Shown: positions 1 to 7,138 of the stretch, one piece after another | How positions within the stretch are numbered: the stretch's first letter is position 1 | Layout: each line of letters opens with the position of its first letter | DNA from: Candidatus Omnitrophota bacterium | GTDB taxonomy: Bacteria; Omnitrophota; Gorgyraeia; 1-14-0-20-64-10; JACQQZ01 | Direction: 5' to 3' | Length of the DNA stretch: 14,241 nucleotides | NCBI GenBank assembly: GCA_016206635.1 | Contig: JACQRF010000027.1 | Span: forward strand, 1 to 14,241 | The notes under the pieces: generated by a model | Seen by the model: the letters and a program-made list of their open reading frames with translations, nothing else | What the model was told of the DNA's origin: nothing | The model's database searches: none | Position numbers and translations under genes: made by a program

Positions 1-118
1 AGCGATTGGGACCTCGACCCCTGAACCCGAGTTCGTGTGCCACCGAGCACGAATAGACGTGTAGGGCAACTCAACGAGCGGAATCACTTGACACGGGCGC
101 CGTTTTCATAGACGTCCC

Positions 119-2101
119 CTAGGTTTTGAACTTGGCGCCGAGGAGCCAGGTGCGGGGCGGGGCCGGGTTCTCGCCGGTGGAGACGTCCGTGCCCCCCGAC
201 GATTGGAAGCTGGTGTACTCCTCGTCGAGCAGGTTCTGCACCGTCAGGAAGATCTCGTGCGAGGGGCGCCGGTAGCGGAGAGTGGCGTTCACCACGCCGT
301 AGATGTCCCCGGACAGCGTATTGAGGAAATTGTTGATCCGAAACGGCGTGTCCACCCAGAGATAGTCGGCGGTCCCCTCCAACCACGGCGTGAAGCGATA
401 AGTGGCCTTGGCGGTGATCCGGTGCTCGGGGGTGCCAGGGATCTGGTAGCCGGTGAACGCCCCTTTCAGGAACCGGGCCTTCACCAGCGTGTAGGTGGCG
501 GCGTAGGTCAGCCGGTCCTTCGCCAGCGCGCCGTGGAGCGCCACCTCCGCGCCGACGCGGCGGGTCGTGAAGTTCGCGTTGGCAAACGTGTCCGAGTTGA
601 ACAATATCTCGTCGTCAATCCGCGTGTGGTAGCCCGCCACCTGCCAACGGGCCCAGGGGGCGGCGTCCCAGCGGACGCCGAGCTCGGTGGTATCCGCGGT
701 CTGCGGCTGGACGCTGGGACTGTCATTGTACGGGGGCAGGACGGCGTCGAGGTCGTCAATGTTCGGGGCCTTGAAGGTGCGGGCCCAGCTCGCGTAGAGG
801 GTCGTTACGTCGTTGGCCAGGTAGGTCACGCCGACCTTCGGGCTGCGGCCGTTGAACAGCAGGGTCCCCTCGAACACGGGGAACGTCAGGGCTTCCTCGT
901 AATCGCTGCGGTCGTAGCGAAACCCGGCGGTGAGAATCCACCGCTGGAACAGCTTGAGCGTCTCCTCGATGAAGACGGCGCCGCCGTCCCGGTTGGACTC
1001 GGAGAGGGCCGCCCCCCGCGTGCCGGTGGTCACCTTATCCTCGTACAGCTCGGCGCCGATGACCGTCGTGGCCTCCCAGGAGGGGTGCTGCCATTGATGG
1101 GCCGCCCGCAGTCCCCCGCCCCGGGAGGGGGCGATGTTGGCAAACGCACTGGTGGTCGTCGAGTCCGACTCCCACAACCGCTGATAGAGGTTGCCCACGA
1201 CCGTCCAGGCCTCGTCGAGCCGCCGCGTGAGGGTGGCCCCCACCGTGGAAATCCGATCCTGGAAGAAGCCGTTGAAGCTGCCGGGGTTCCGGCGATCCCG
1301 CTCGACCGTCGCGGTGGTGAGCCCGCCGGGGAACCGGGTCGTGTCCTCGTGATGGCTGGCGGTCACGTCCAGCGTCGTCTCCGGCGTTGGGGCCCAGGTG
1401 ACCGCCAGGGTGCTGGTCGTCGCGCGCGAGGAGGTGCTGGCCCGGTAGCCGTCGGTGAGCTGGCGGCTGAGCGACGCCCCGTACCGCCAGGCCCCCTCGG
1501 TGCCGCGCACCCCGGTGACCGAGCGCCACCAGCCGTAGCTGCCCCCTTCCACCCCCTGTTCCGCCACGAGGGGCCGGTCGGCCCCGCGCTTCGTGATGAT
1601 GTTGATCACCCCCGAGAGGGCCCCCTCCCCGTAGCTCGTGCCGCCGCTGCCGCGGAGGACCTCGATCCGCTCGATGGTATGGACCGGGACGGAGAGCCAG
1701 TGCACCTCGTCGCCACTCAGCCGGTTGAGCCGGACGCCGTCCACGAGGATCAGCGCCCCGGTGCGGGAGCTGTTGACCACGCCGCGGGTGTTCGCCCCGG
1801 CGTCGGTGCCCAGCCCGAATCCCCGGCTGTCCGAGACCGACACGCCGGCGAGCTGTTGGAGCACCTCGGGGGTCGTGCGGGCGCCGGAGCGGGCGATCTG
1901 GTCGGCCGTGACGACCGTGACGTGGCTAGGCAACTCTTTGAGCGAGGTGTGGACGCCCGGCACGCGCCGGGCGGTGACGACGACTTCCTCGAGCGAGGCG
2001 ACGTCGGCCGGGGAGAGCGTGGTGTCGGTCTCGGGCGCCGCCCAGCACGGCGCGGTGACCAAGCACCAGATGACGAGGGTGAGGGATCGTGTACGAGCCA
2101 T
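119..2101 (-). CDS. btuB: TonB-dependent outer-membrane receptor, BtuB-like vitamin B12 transporter
   Basis: This 660-residue protein should be an outer-membrane beta-barrel that imports cobalamin using TonB energy. Residues 1-21 form a signal peptide (basic start, hydrophobic core, APCWA cleavage region). A TonB box, EEVVVTA, lies at about 38-44. The plug domain follows at about 55-170, with LPSHVTVVTADQI, LILVDGVRLN, IERIEVLRGSGGTSYGEGA and GVINIITKRG. The remainder is a barrel ending in a typical VQNLLDEEYTSF segment. The start is fixed by GGAGGA six bases upstream. Substrate assignment rests mainly on the cobalamin riboswitch directly upstream; the protein alone only says TonB receptor. 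The C-terminus ends KFKT rather than in the aromatic residue usual for outer-membrane barrels. No btuCDF genes lie in the window. Confidence 0.9.
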   Translation of the reverse strand: MARTRSLTLVIWCLVTAPCWAAPETDTTLSPADVASLEEVVVTARRVPGVHTSLKELPSHVTVVTADQIARSGARTTPEVLQQLAGVSVSDSRGFGLGTDAGANTRGVVNSSRTGALILVDGVRLNRLSGDEVHWLSVPVHTIERIEVLRGSGGTSYGEGALSGVINIITKRGADRPLVAEQGVEGGSYGWWRSVTGVRGTEGAWRYGASLSRQLTDGYRASTSSRATTSTLAVTWAPTPETTLDVTASHHEDTTRFPGGLTTATVERDRRNPGSFNGFFQDRISTVGATLTRRLDEAWTVVGNLYQRLWESDSTTTSAFANIAPSRGGGLRAAHQWQHPSWEATTVIGAELYEDKVTTGTRGAALSESNRDGGAVFIEETLKLFQRWILTAGFRYDRSDYEEALTFPVFEGTLLFNGRSPKVGVTYLANDVTTLYASWARTFKAPNIDDLDAVLPPYNDSPSVQPQTADTTELGVRWDAAPWARWQVAGYHTRIDDEILFNSDTFANANFTTRRVGAEVALHGALAKDRLTYAATYTLVKARFLKGAFTGYQIPGTPEHRITAKATYRFTPWLEGTADYLWVDTPFRINNFLNTLSGDIYGVVNATLRYRRPSHEIFLTVQNLLDEEYTSFQSSGGTDVSTGENPAPPRTWLLGAKFKT

Positions 2102-2107
2102 GACATG

Positions 2108-2138
2108 TCCTCCGCATGTGAGGCACGGGCGCGGAGGA
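2108..2138 (-). promoter_or_regulatory. Hairpin hiding the btuB ribosome-binding site (riboswitch expression platform)
   Basis: On the minus strand TCCTCCGC (2138-2131) can pair perfectly over 8 bp with GCGGAGGA (2115-2108), which contains the btuB Shine-Dalgarno sequence, across a 15-nt loop. A competing stem just upstream, GAGGCG (2170-2165) with CGCCTC (2148-2143), could influence this. Placed between the B12 aptamer and the start codon, the hairpin suggests translational shut-off when cobalamin binds. The pairing is seen directly; the switching is inferred. Confidence 0.65.
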
Positions 2139-2202
2139 GGAAGAGGCGGACGAAGAGCCGAAGACGCCTCAGCCCTCTCGCGGGGCCGTGCGAACCACGA
2201 AT

Positions 2203-2370
2203 GCTCCAGGCAGGTCTTCTGGCTCTCGGGTCAACCTACTGGCTGCGCCTTCCCATCCCCGATCCTGCGGGACAGTGGCATGACTGCAGCGGTCGTGAAC
2301 CGATCACAGCGGCGGGACCGCCCCGGATTCTCACCGGGTTCCCTTCACCTAGAGACGTCCGAATTGTGTA
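2203..2370 (-). ncRNA. Cobalamin riboswitch (B12 element)
   Basis: Read on the minus strand, the leader holds the conserved core of the adenosylcobalamin-type aptamer. It has GGTGAAGGGAA followed by CCGGTGAGAATCCGGGGC, then CGGTCCCGCCGCTGTGA, then GCCACTG, GGGAAGGCGC and finally the B12 box GCCAGAAGACCTGCC at 2223-2209. These blocks occur in the expected order and spacing. The element lies between a promoter-like sequence and btuB, so it should lower receptor synthesis when cobalamin is plentiful. The outer edges of the aptamer are approximate. Confidence 0.95.
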
Positions 2371-2380
2371 CTGCGGGTGA

Positions 2381-2410
2381 ACGATACTACACGCGCCGCA
2401 GCGCGGTCAA
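2381..2410 (-). promoter_or_regulatory. Probable sigma70 promoter of the riboswitch-btuB unit
   Basis: On the minus strand TTGACC (2410-2405) and TATCGT (2386-2381) are separated by 18 bases, a fair match to -35 and -10 boxes. Transcription would begin near 2374, just ahead of the riboswitch aptamer. The position is right, but the -10 match is only four of six bases. Confidence 0.45.
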
Positions 2411-2413
2411 GGA

Positions 2414-2443
2414 AAAAGGGCCGCTTATATAAGCGGCCCTTTT
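2414..2443. terminator. Perfect 30-nt palindromic terminator
   Basis: The 30 bases are exactly self-complementary: AAAAGGGCCGC, a TTATATAA centre, and GCGGCCCTTTT. On the minus strand the hairpin begins three bases after the TAA of the upstream secreted-protein gene and ends in a run of five T, the form of an intrinsic terminator. Being symmetrical it could act in both directions. It separates that gene from the btuB promoter. Confidence 0.85.
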
Positions 2444-2446
2444 ATG

Positions 2447-4408
2447 TTACAGGTAGAATGCGAAGCCGTCCCGGCCCTGGAACTTCACGGGCTTGGAGGA
2501 CCCCGCGACCCATCGAATTTCCAGTCCCCAGAACGCTGGGTGTTTCGCCACCACCACCAAGGCCTCCTCGGTCACTCCCCGCACCGCCTCGACCGTCTCG
2601 AATCGGATCGTGGTCGCCTGGGAGATGTCGCGGGATAATGGTGTGTTGACCAACGCCATCAGCATCGCGTCCGTTGCCCTAGGCAATCGGCGGGGTAAAA
2701 AATGATAGCAGGAGAAGCGCCGTGAGGAGTTGACGGCGGGCGGGAAGTCCCGGGCCAGCGACGGCTCCACGTAGATGTTTCTCCCAACGCGCCCAAAGTC
2801 CTGCGGATTGACCATCAGCTGAGTGACCTGCGCTTCGGGGACCCACGCGATGCGGGTCGCCCCGGCCGGCGCCGGACCCAACTGCGCCACGAGCGCCCGG
2901 CCATCCTCGGAGTCCAACGCCAATGCCCGCGCCTCCTCCAGGCCTGCGGTGATGCCGGGGGGCGGGATCGGGGTGGGTGGCGCCACCGCGACGACCGGGG
3001 CGTCAGCAGGGGCCGCGACCAGCGTCACGCGGCGGAACTCAAATTCCTTGCCACCCGGTTTCTCGGCTTGCCATGGCTGGCGATTCAGCAAGGTCTCGAT
3101 CAGCCACCATTTGGTCGGCTTGGCCAGCGATGCGCCCACATCATTCACCTCGAGCAGCTCGAGACTCCGCGCGCTGGGCAATACGGGATCATATCGCCGC
3201 ACGATCCGATAATAGAAGATCGGGGACCCTGGATGCTGAGCAAACCGGAAGGCGACGAAGTCGTTCGGGCGCAACGCACGCATCTGCTCGTCCGCCGTGA
3301 TGGGGGTCCCATGCTCGAAGTCGAGCGTCGGCGCACTCGCCGGCGCGTTCTTTGGCTGCTGCTCCTCCAGGCCGGTGAGGGGATAGGCCCGAAGATGGTA
3401 CATGCCATTTTCTGCCGGGACGGCCATCAAGAGCTGGCGGTGATGCGCATCATAAGCGATCGAGCCAGTGGGCTGCAGCCCGTCGGGCAATCGCCATCGC
3501 CGTTCGGCCCCTGTGGCGGGATTCACGAACACGAGGCGCTCATACGGGGGGATACCAAGGGGATTGACCTGCTCATCAATCAGGAGCATGTCATCCGGTC
3601 CCGGCACGAGAGCATAGATCGTGGTATCGCGGACATCACGAGGTGTTCGGGTGTCGGTCGCGGGATCCACCCAGTACAGTGCATCACCCCGGCGGTTCGG
3701 GAGAACCACCGCCAGCATGCCGCCGGCATAGGCCAAGGTTTTGATGGGGAACTCAAAGCTGACCCGGTCGATTTCCTGCCCGCGGGCGAGGTCGAGGCTC
3801 CGGACCAACCACCGCCCCACACTACCCTTATCCGCGCGATCTTCATGAGCCACAAACACTCGGTCCGTCGCAGCATCGTAGGCCAGGGCGGTGATGCCGG
3901 ACATCGTTGGACCGTCAAACAGGACGGATCTCTCCACCGTGTGGCGAACGACCCCGCCCAGCCGGCTGGTGGACTTGGCGACGATCGGATACCAGATCAA
4001 CTGATCCACATAGGCTACTAACAACATCTCGCGACGGGGAATATACACTGCGGCTCGAGGAAGCCCGGCTGCCATAGTTGCCTGTTCGCCCTCGTTAAAT
4101 GTGAGGGCGCGAGGGGGGCGCTCGTAGATTTGCAGGGTATGATCATATTGCCCTGCAGGATGCACCGCCAGTAATGCCGATCCGGCAGGGACGAGCAGTT
4201 CATGGGCCTTGAGCGTCAGCACAGGGATCGGCTCTACCTGGAAGGTCTCCTCCAGGCCAGCCGCAACAGAGGTGGGAACGAGGGCTTGGGCAACTTTCTC
4301 CTCGGTATCCCCTTCCAAGCCGGCGCGAAGGGCGAAGGCAGAGGTCGGCGCGATCGCCAGGGAGCCGGTGAGTAGGAGCGCGAAGCCACGGAGCATCGGG
4401 TGCCGCAT
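2447..4408 (-). CDS. Secreted protein of unknown function with four GLEG/GLEE motifs and a propeller-like region
   Basis: I do not recognise this 653-residue protein. The start at 4408 is chosen because AGGAGG lies eight bases upstream and it begins a clear signal peptide (residues 1-26, ending TSAFA); the open frame runs 21 codons further upstream without support. Straight after the cleavage site comes LRAGLEG (27-33), then AAGLEE (49-54), LTGLEE (344-349) and, after a proline-rich linker, TAGLEE (487-492). Residues about 70-340 alternate short beta-like segments such as ALAYDAATDRVFVAHE and LAYAGGMLAVVLPN, which suggests a beta-propeller. Two further segments, about 355-475 and 495-653, are of unknown fold. 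It should be exported to periplasm or surface. It has its own promoter-like sequence and terminator, so it is probably monocistronic. By eye its GC content is lower than that of the neighbouring genes. Confidence 0.8.
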   Translation of the reverse strand: MRHPMLRGFALLLTGSLAIAPTSAFALRAGLEGDTEEKVAQALVPTSVAAGLEETFQVEPIPVLTLKAHELLVPAGSALLAVHPAGQYDHTLQIYERPPRALTFNEGEQATMAAGLPRAAVYIPRREMLLVAYVDQLIWYPIVAKSTSRLGGVVRHTVERSVLFDGPTMSGITALAYDAATDRVFVAHEDRADKGSVGRWLVRSLDLARGQEIDRVSFEFPIKTLAYAGGMLAVVLPNRRGDALYWVDPATDTRTPRDVRDTTIYALVPGPDDMLLIDEQVNPLGIPPYERLVFVNPATGAERRWRLPDGLQPTGSIAYDAHHRQLLMAVPAENGMYHLRAYPLTGLEEQQPKNAPASAPTLDFEHGTPITADEQMRALRPNDFVAFRFAQHPGSPIFYYRIVRRYDPVLPSARSLELLEVNDVGASLAKPTKWWLIETLLNRQPWQAEKPGGKEFEFRRVTLVAAPADAPVVAVAPPTPIPPPGITAGLEEARALALDSEDGRALVAQLGPAPAGATRIAWVPEAQVTQLMVNPQDFGRVGRNIYVEPSLARDFPPAVNSSRRFSCYHFLPRRLPRATDAMLMALVNTPLSRDISQATTIRFETVEAVRGVTEEALVVVAKHPAFWGLEIRWVAGSSKPVKFQGRDGFAFYL

Positions 4409-4437
4409 CGGGGAATCCTCCTGTAAGGTAGGGGGAT

Positions 4438-4465
4438 AGTGTACCGGGGATGGCGGAGGTGTCAA
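4438..4465 (-). promoter_or_regulatory. Probable promoter of the GLEE-motif secreted protein gene
   Basis: On the minus strand a perfect TTGACA (4465-4460) is followed after 16 bases by TACACT (4443-4438). Transcription would start about 22 bases before the ATG at 4408, leaving room for the AGGAGG site. Confidence 0.55.
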
Positions 4466-4512
4466 CAACATTGTTCGAAACTTAGCGTTACTAACGCCAG
4501 GCGCGGTCGGGC

Positions 4513-4899
4513 TCAGAATGGATAGAGCACGAGGTCGGGGTAGGGATAATCTTTCCGGTTATAGGTGAGCAACGTCAGCCGGTGATGGAGCGCGGTGGCC
4601 GCAATGACGGTGTCCACCCACTCGCTCGGCGTGCGTGGCCGCCGCCCGGTCCGCAACAAATCTGCCGCCAACGTCGCGATGGGCCGGTCGGTCGGCAGCA
4701 CATCCAGCGCGTCCAAGAACTGCGACGTGCGGTGCGTCTCCGACGGTCTGACGCCTGACCAGATTTCCAGCACCGTCAACGCCGAACAGGCCAGCGGGTC
4801 TCCGGTTTCGTTCGCCAAACGATCAAAGATCGCGGCAGTGTCTTGGCGGCCCCGGAGAATCCAGATGAGGACGTCGGAATCGGCGAGGTATTTAGCCAT
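4513..4899 (-). CDS. vapC: VapC-type PIN-domain ribonuclease toxin
   Basis: This 128-residue protein spans one PIN domain. Its acidic metal-binding set is visible: Asp7 in ADSDVLIW, Glu45 in LTVLEIWSG, Asp96 in SEWVDTVIAATA and Asp117 in TYNRKDYPY. PIN toxins of VapBC pairs cleave RNA, usually tRNA or rRNA. The chosen ATG (4899) overlaps the end of vapB by 8 bases (ATGGCTAA), as expected for translational coupling; an ATG six codons earlier at 4917 is possible but adds no conserved sequence. The active-site residues appear intact, so I expect a functional toxin. Its RNA target cannot be told from the sequence. Confidence 0.9.
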   Translation of the reverse strand: MAKYLADSDVLIWILRGRQDTAAIFDRLANETGDPLACSALTVLEIWSGVRPSETHRTSQFLDALDVLPTDRPIATLAADLLRTGRRPRTPSEWVDTVIAATALHHRLTLLTYNRKDYPYPDLVLYPF

Positions 4900-5137
4900 G
4901 CCGCTGGAAACGGGCACGGAACCGCGCCAGATACCGATTGATCGCCGCTTGCGAGGTGAGCTCAGGATGGTTCTTATTGCTCCAACACCCCACCGCCGCG
5001 TGCAGGGCGTGCTGGAACTGAAGCAACCGAAGCCGTGCCTGCACCGCTTCGGTAATGAACCGGCTGCGCTGGCGGATGGGGACCGCCCGCTTGAGCTGCA
5101 CGAACACAGGGTCCGGGAGCACGATCTGGGTTTTCAT
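4892..5137 (-). CDS. vapB: VapB-type antitoxin with ribbon-helix-helix N-terminus
   Basis: This 81-residue protein should bind the PIN toxin encoded next and repress its own promoter. The N-terminal part, MKTQIVLPDPVFVQLKRAV then RQRSRFITEAVQARL, has the strand-helix-helix pattern of CopG/Arc-like DNA-binding antitoxins. The C-terminal part, NHPELTSQAAINRYLARFR, is the likely toxin-binding tail. The start at 5137 is fixed by GGAGG six bases upstream; the frame is open further upstream but that stretch is the neighbouring nuclease gene read in another frame. The subfamily is uncertain because ribbon-helix-helix domains are short and divergent. Confidence 0.82.
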   Translation of the reverse strand: MKTQIVLPDPVFVQLKRAVPIRQRSRFITEAVQARLRLLQFQHALHAAVGCWSNKNHPELTSQAAINRYLARFRARFQRHG

Positions 5138-5158
5138 GGATATCCTCCTATCAATACA

Positions 5159-5187
5159 AGTATATGTCGAAGAAGCCGGCGTGTCAA
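5159..5187 (-). promoter_or_regulatory. Consensus promoter of vapBC
   Basis: On the minus strand a perfect TTGACA (5187-5182), a 17-base spacer and TATACT (5164-5159) form a near-ideal sigma70 promoter. The -35 box includes the TGA stop codon of the upstream nuclease gene. The -10 box runs into ATAC-TT-GTAT, a small inverted repeat that could be a VapB operator. Transcription would start about 15 bases before vapB. Confidence 0.75.
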
Positions 5188-5609
5188 GGGGGCGCCGCCA
5201 ACCACTGGGCGAGCCGGGTGGTGGACCAGCAGCGGGCGCCCCAACCGATGGCGAGGGTGCCGAGGAGGCGGTCGTCGGTGACGACGATGGCCCCAGCAAA
5301 AGGGCCAGTCCCGCAAGGGGACAGGCCCTTTTGCTGGGAGCGGCAGACGAGGCGCTCGATCACGGCATCGGCCGATTGGCGAGGGCCGGCGAAAACCACC
5401 TCCAGGTGCGCGGAGGAGGCGTGCGCGACATCCTCAATCGGTTGACCGTCGAACACGACGGTGCAGTGGACGCCGCGTGTGGCGGCAGCCAATTCCAGGT
5501 CGCGGAGGAGGGTGAGGCGGGCTTGCGACAGTCCCTTTTGCTGCGCCCCTGGGCGGTTCCGCCAGGCGTGGAGGACATTGTAGCCGTCCACGATCAGATG
5601 GTCGAGCAT
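5184..5609 (-). CDS. YacP-like NYN-domain ribonuclease carrying a palindrome-encoded insertion
   Basis: This 141-residue protein matches the NYN/YacP family, relatives of the ribosome-associated mRNA endonuclease Rae1. Seen here are DGYNVLHAW with Asp8, VVFDG at 51-55, SADAVIERL at 79-87 with Asp81, and VVTDDRLL at 109-116, the acidic positions expected around the active site. Residues 91-106 (SQQKGLSPCGTGPFAG) lie between a helix and a core strand, where relatives usually have only a short turn. They are encoded entirely by the 47-nt hairpin at 5292-5338. QQKGLS also occurs earlier at 23-28. The gene starts three bases after the GT2 gene stops and looks like the last gene of the long operon. 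Whether the insertion is tolerated is unknown, but the frame is intact. Confidence 0.8.
   Translation of the reverse strand: MLDHLIVDGYNVLHAWRNRPGAQQKGLSQARLTLLRDLELAAATRGVHCTVVFDGQPIEDVAHASSAHLEVVFAGPRQSADAVIERLVCRSQQKGLSPCGTGPFAGAIVVTDDRLLGTLAIGWGARCWSTTRLAQWLAAPP
5292..5338. repeat. 47-nt hairpin inside the NYN nuclease gene (palindromic repeat copy A)
   Basis: CCCAGCAAAAGGGCC (5292-5306) and GGCCCTTTTGCTGGG (5324-5338) pair perfectly over 15 bp. Inside are an A.A mismatch (5307/5323), a further 5-bp stem GTCCC/GGGAC and a five-base loop GCAAG. It is in frame with the nuclease gene. Its 27-nt core (5302-5328) matches 21 of 27 positions of the repeat at the end of icd. Of the six differences, four are in the loop and two form a compensatory pair. 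Confidence 0.85.
5527..5543. repeat. Partial copy of the NYN hairpin sequence
   Basis: These 17 bases (GACAGTCCCTTTTGCTG) match 16 of 17 with the right half of hairpin A at 5320-5336. They are read in the same frame, so both encode QQKGLS. The single difference (T for G) is also the base found in the icd repeat. No matching left arm is present. Confidence 0.6.
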
Positions 5610-5612
5610 AGC

Positions 5613-6269
5613 TCAACGCAGGGTGCGGAGGAAGCGGAAGAACCGCACGGTGTCGGCGAGGGGGCGGATGCGGCTGCGCTCGTTGCGGTAGATGGTGGTG
5701 ATCGGCACCGAGACGATCCGGAAGCCGGCGCGGGCCGCCTGGATGAGCAGCTCCGACTCGATTTCGTAGCGCTCGCTGGTCAGGGGGATCCGGTCGAGCA
5801 CCGCGCGGCGGATGGCGCGGAACCCGCACTGGCTGTCCGGCACCCGCTGCCGGCAGAGCCAGGAGATCCCCCACGACATCAGCCAGTTGGTGACGCGGCG
5901 GGCCCACGGCATGTTCCGAAGCTGCCGCATCCGGTTGCCGACGGCCACGCCGACGCCATCGGCCTGCAGCGCCGCGACGAGCCGCGGGAGATCGGCCGGC
6001 AGGTGCTGGCCGTCGCCATCCATCGCCACGAGCAGGTCGTGGCCGCGCGCGGCGCCCCAGGCGAAGCCGTCGCGGAGACTCCGGCCTTTGCCGGCGTTGG
6101 CGGCATGCGACAGGACGTCGGCGCCGGCGGCCGTGGCCACCGCCGGGGTGGGGTCGGTGGAGCCGTCATCCACGACCACGACCGCCAGCCCCATCGCGCG
6201 GAGCTGGACGACCAAGCTGCCGATCGTCCTGGCCACGTTGAACGCCGGAATGACGACGCAGGCGTTCAC
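5613..6269 (-). CDS. Family 2 glycosyltransferase (dolichol-phosphate mannosyltransferase-like)
   Basis: This is a GT-A fold enzyme that transfers a sugar from a nucleotide donor, probably to a lipid or polyprenyl carrier at the cytoplasmic membrane. It shows CVVIPAFN (4-11), VVDDGSTD (32-39), NAGKGRSLRDG (58-68), the DGDGQH donor and metal site at 84-89, and DSQCGFRAIRR in the acceptor region. At about 218 residues it is the short form without C-terminal membrane helices. I prefer the GTG start at 6269: it gives a GTGA overlap with the previous gene, as at other junctions of this operon, and is preceded by GGTGATC, which can pair with the 16S rRNA tail. An ATG at 6281 is the alternative. Donor and acceptor cannot be read from the sequence. 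Confidence 0.88.
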   Translation of the reverse strand: MNACVVIPAFNVARTIGSLVVQLRAMGLAVVVVDDGSTDPTPAVATAAGADVLSHAANAGKGRSLRDGFAWGAARGHDLLVAMDGDGQHLPADLPRLVAALQADGVGVAVGNRMRQLRNMPWARRVTNWLMSWGISWLCRQRVPDSQCGFRAIRRAVLDRIPLTSERYEIESELLIQAARAGFRIVSVPITTIYRNERSRIRPLADTVRFFRFLRTLR

Positions 6270-7138
6270 AGGATCACCCATGGGCCGGGATCCCAGAAAT
6301 CGCGGAAGAGGTACCACTGGTCCGGGTAGCGGCGGACGTACGATTCCACCACGGCGAGGATCGCCGCCGTCAATCGCGGGACCTCGCGCCCCTCGTCGGC
6401 CCCCGGCACCGGCGCCATCGGGCGCTCGAAGGCGAACTGGAAGCGATCCCCCGGCTCCCGGGTGAGAAACGCCGGGACGATCGGCGCCCCGGTGCGCAGG
6501 CCAAACAGCGCCGGCCCCTGGGGCACGCTCATCTCCCGCCCCAGGAAGGTCAGCCCGAGGCCGTTGTTGAAGAAATCGCGATCCGCCAGCATCCCCACCA
6601 GCTCGTTGCGGCGCAGGGCCGCAAACACCTGCCGCAGCGCCATGCCGACGGCGATGGGACGGACGCGCTGGCCCGCGCGCTGGCGCGTGAAGAAGGCGTC
6701 GACCCGGGGATCTTGATGGGTGAGCACCACGACATTCACCGGATATCCCAGCGCGGCGGTGATCGCCGCCCCCAGCTCATAGTTGCCCAGGTGGGCGCTG
6801 ACTAAGATCGCGCCGCGCCCATGCCGCAGCGCCGCGTCCAGGTGCTCCCGGCCGACGATCGTCACGCGCCGCCGGAGAAACGCCTCGTCCACCTCGCCCA
6901 ATCGGAAGAAATCCACGAGGTACTTGGCGAAATTCCGGAAGACGGCGCGGCGGATCGCCTCGCGGCGCGGGTGCTGCGGTCCCAGGACCGCCTCGAGGTT
7001 GCGGGCGACCGCCTGGCGGTCCCGCCGGGCGAACCGGTACCGCGCGGCCGCCAGGCACGAGGCAAGGCCGTAGGCGGCCGGCCGCGGCAGTCGGGTCGCG
7101 AGCCAGGACCCGGCCTGGTACCACCGGTAGGGGCTCAC
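6266..7138 (-). CDS. LpxL/HtrB-family lysophospholipid or lipid A acyltransferase
   Basis: This 290-residue protein belongs to the family that adds a secondary acyl chain to lipid A precursors or related glycolipids at the inner membrane. The catalytic HX4E motif is His116 and Glu121 in SAHLGNYELG. Other family features are YRFARRDRQAVARNL near the start, LADRDFFNNGLGLTFLG, a GPALFGLRTGAPIVPAF block and a C-terminal YPDQWYLFRDFW. The weakly hydrophobic N-terminus with SWLATRLP may be a membrane anchor. It begins with GTG in a GTGA overlap with the upstream glycosyltransferase. That neighbour makes glycolipids, so the acceptor could be a glycolipid rather than lipid A. I cannot separate LpxL from LpxM or a related enzyme. 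Confidence 0.88.
   Translation of the reverse strand: MSPYRWYQAGSWLATRLPRPAAYGLASCLAAARYRFARRDRQAVARNLEAVLGPQHPRREAIRRAVFRNFAKYLVDFFRLGEVDEAFLRRRVTIVGREHLDAALRHGRGAILVSAHLGNYELGAAITAALGYPVNVVVLTHQDPRVDAFFTRQRAGQRVRPIAVGMALRQVFAALRRNELVGMLADRDFFNNGLGLTFLGREMSVPQGPALFGLRTGAPIVPAFLTREPGDRFQFAFERPMAPVPGADEGREVPRLTAAILAVVESYVRRYPDQWYLFRDFWDPGPWVIL

Noticed and set aside
32..53. TTCGTG/CACGAA hairpin downstream of btuB as terminator
   Set aside because: The stem is only 6 bp, with a 10-base loop, no T-run, and it lies 66 bases past the stop. I see nothing else supportable in 1-118.
203..2380. 725-codon open frame on the plus strand opposite btuB
   Set aside because: It is antisense to a clear TonB receptor and the riboswitch. 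Its translation is low-complexity (Gly, Arg, Val, Pro-rich), as expected for an antisense frame in GC-rich DNA.
4485..4497. GCGTTA-C-TAACGC palindrome after vapC as terminator
   Set aside because: The stem is short, with almost no loop if fully paired, and there is no proper T-run. It may be an operator or chance.
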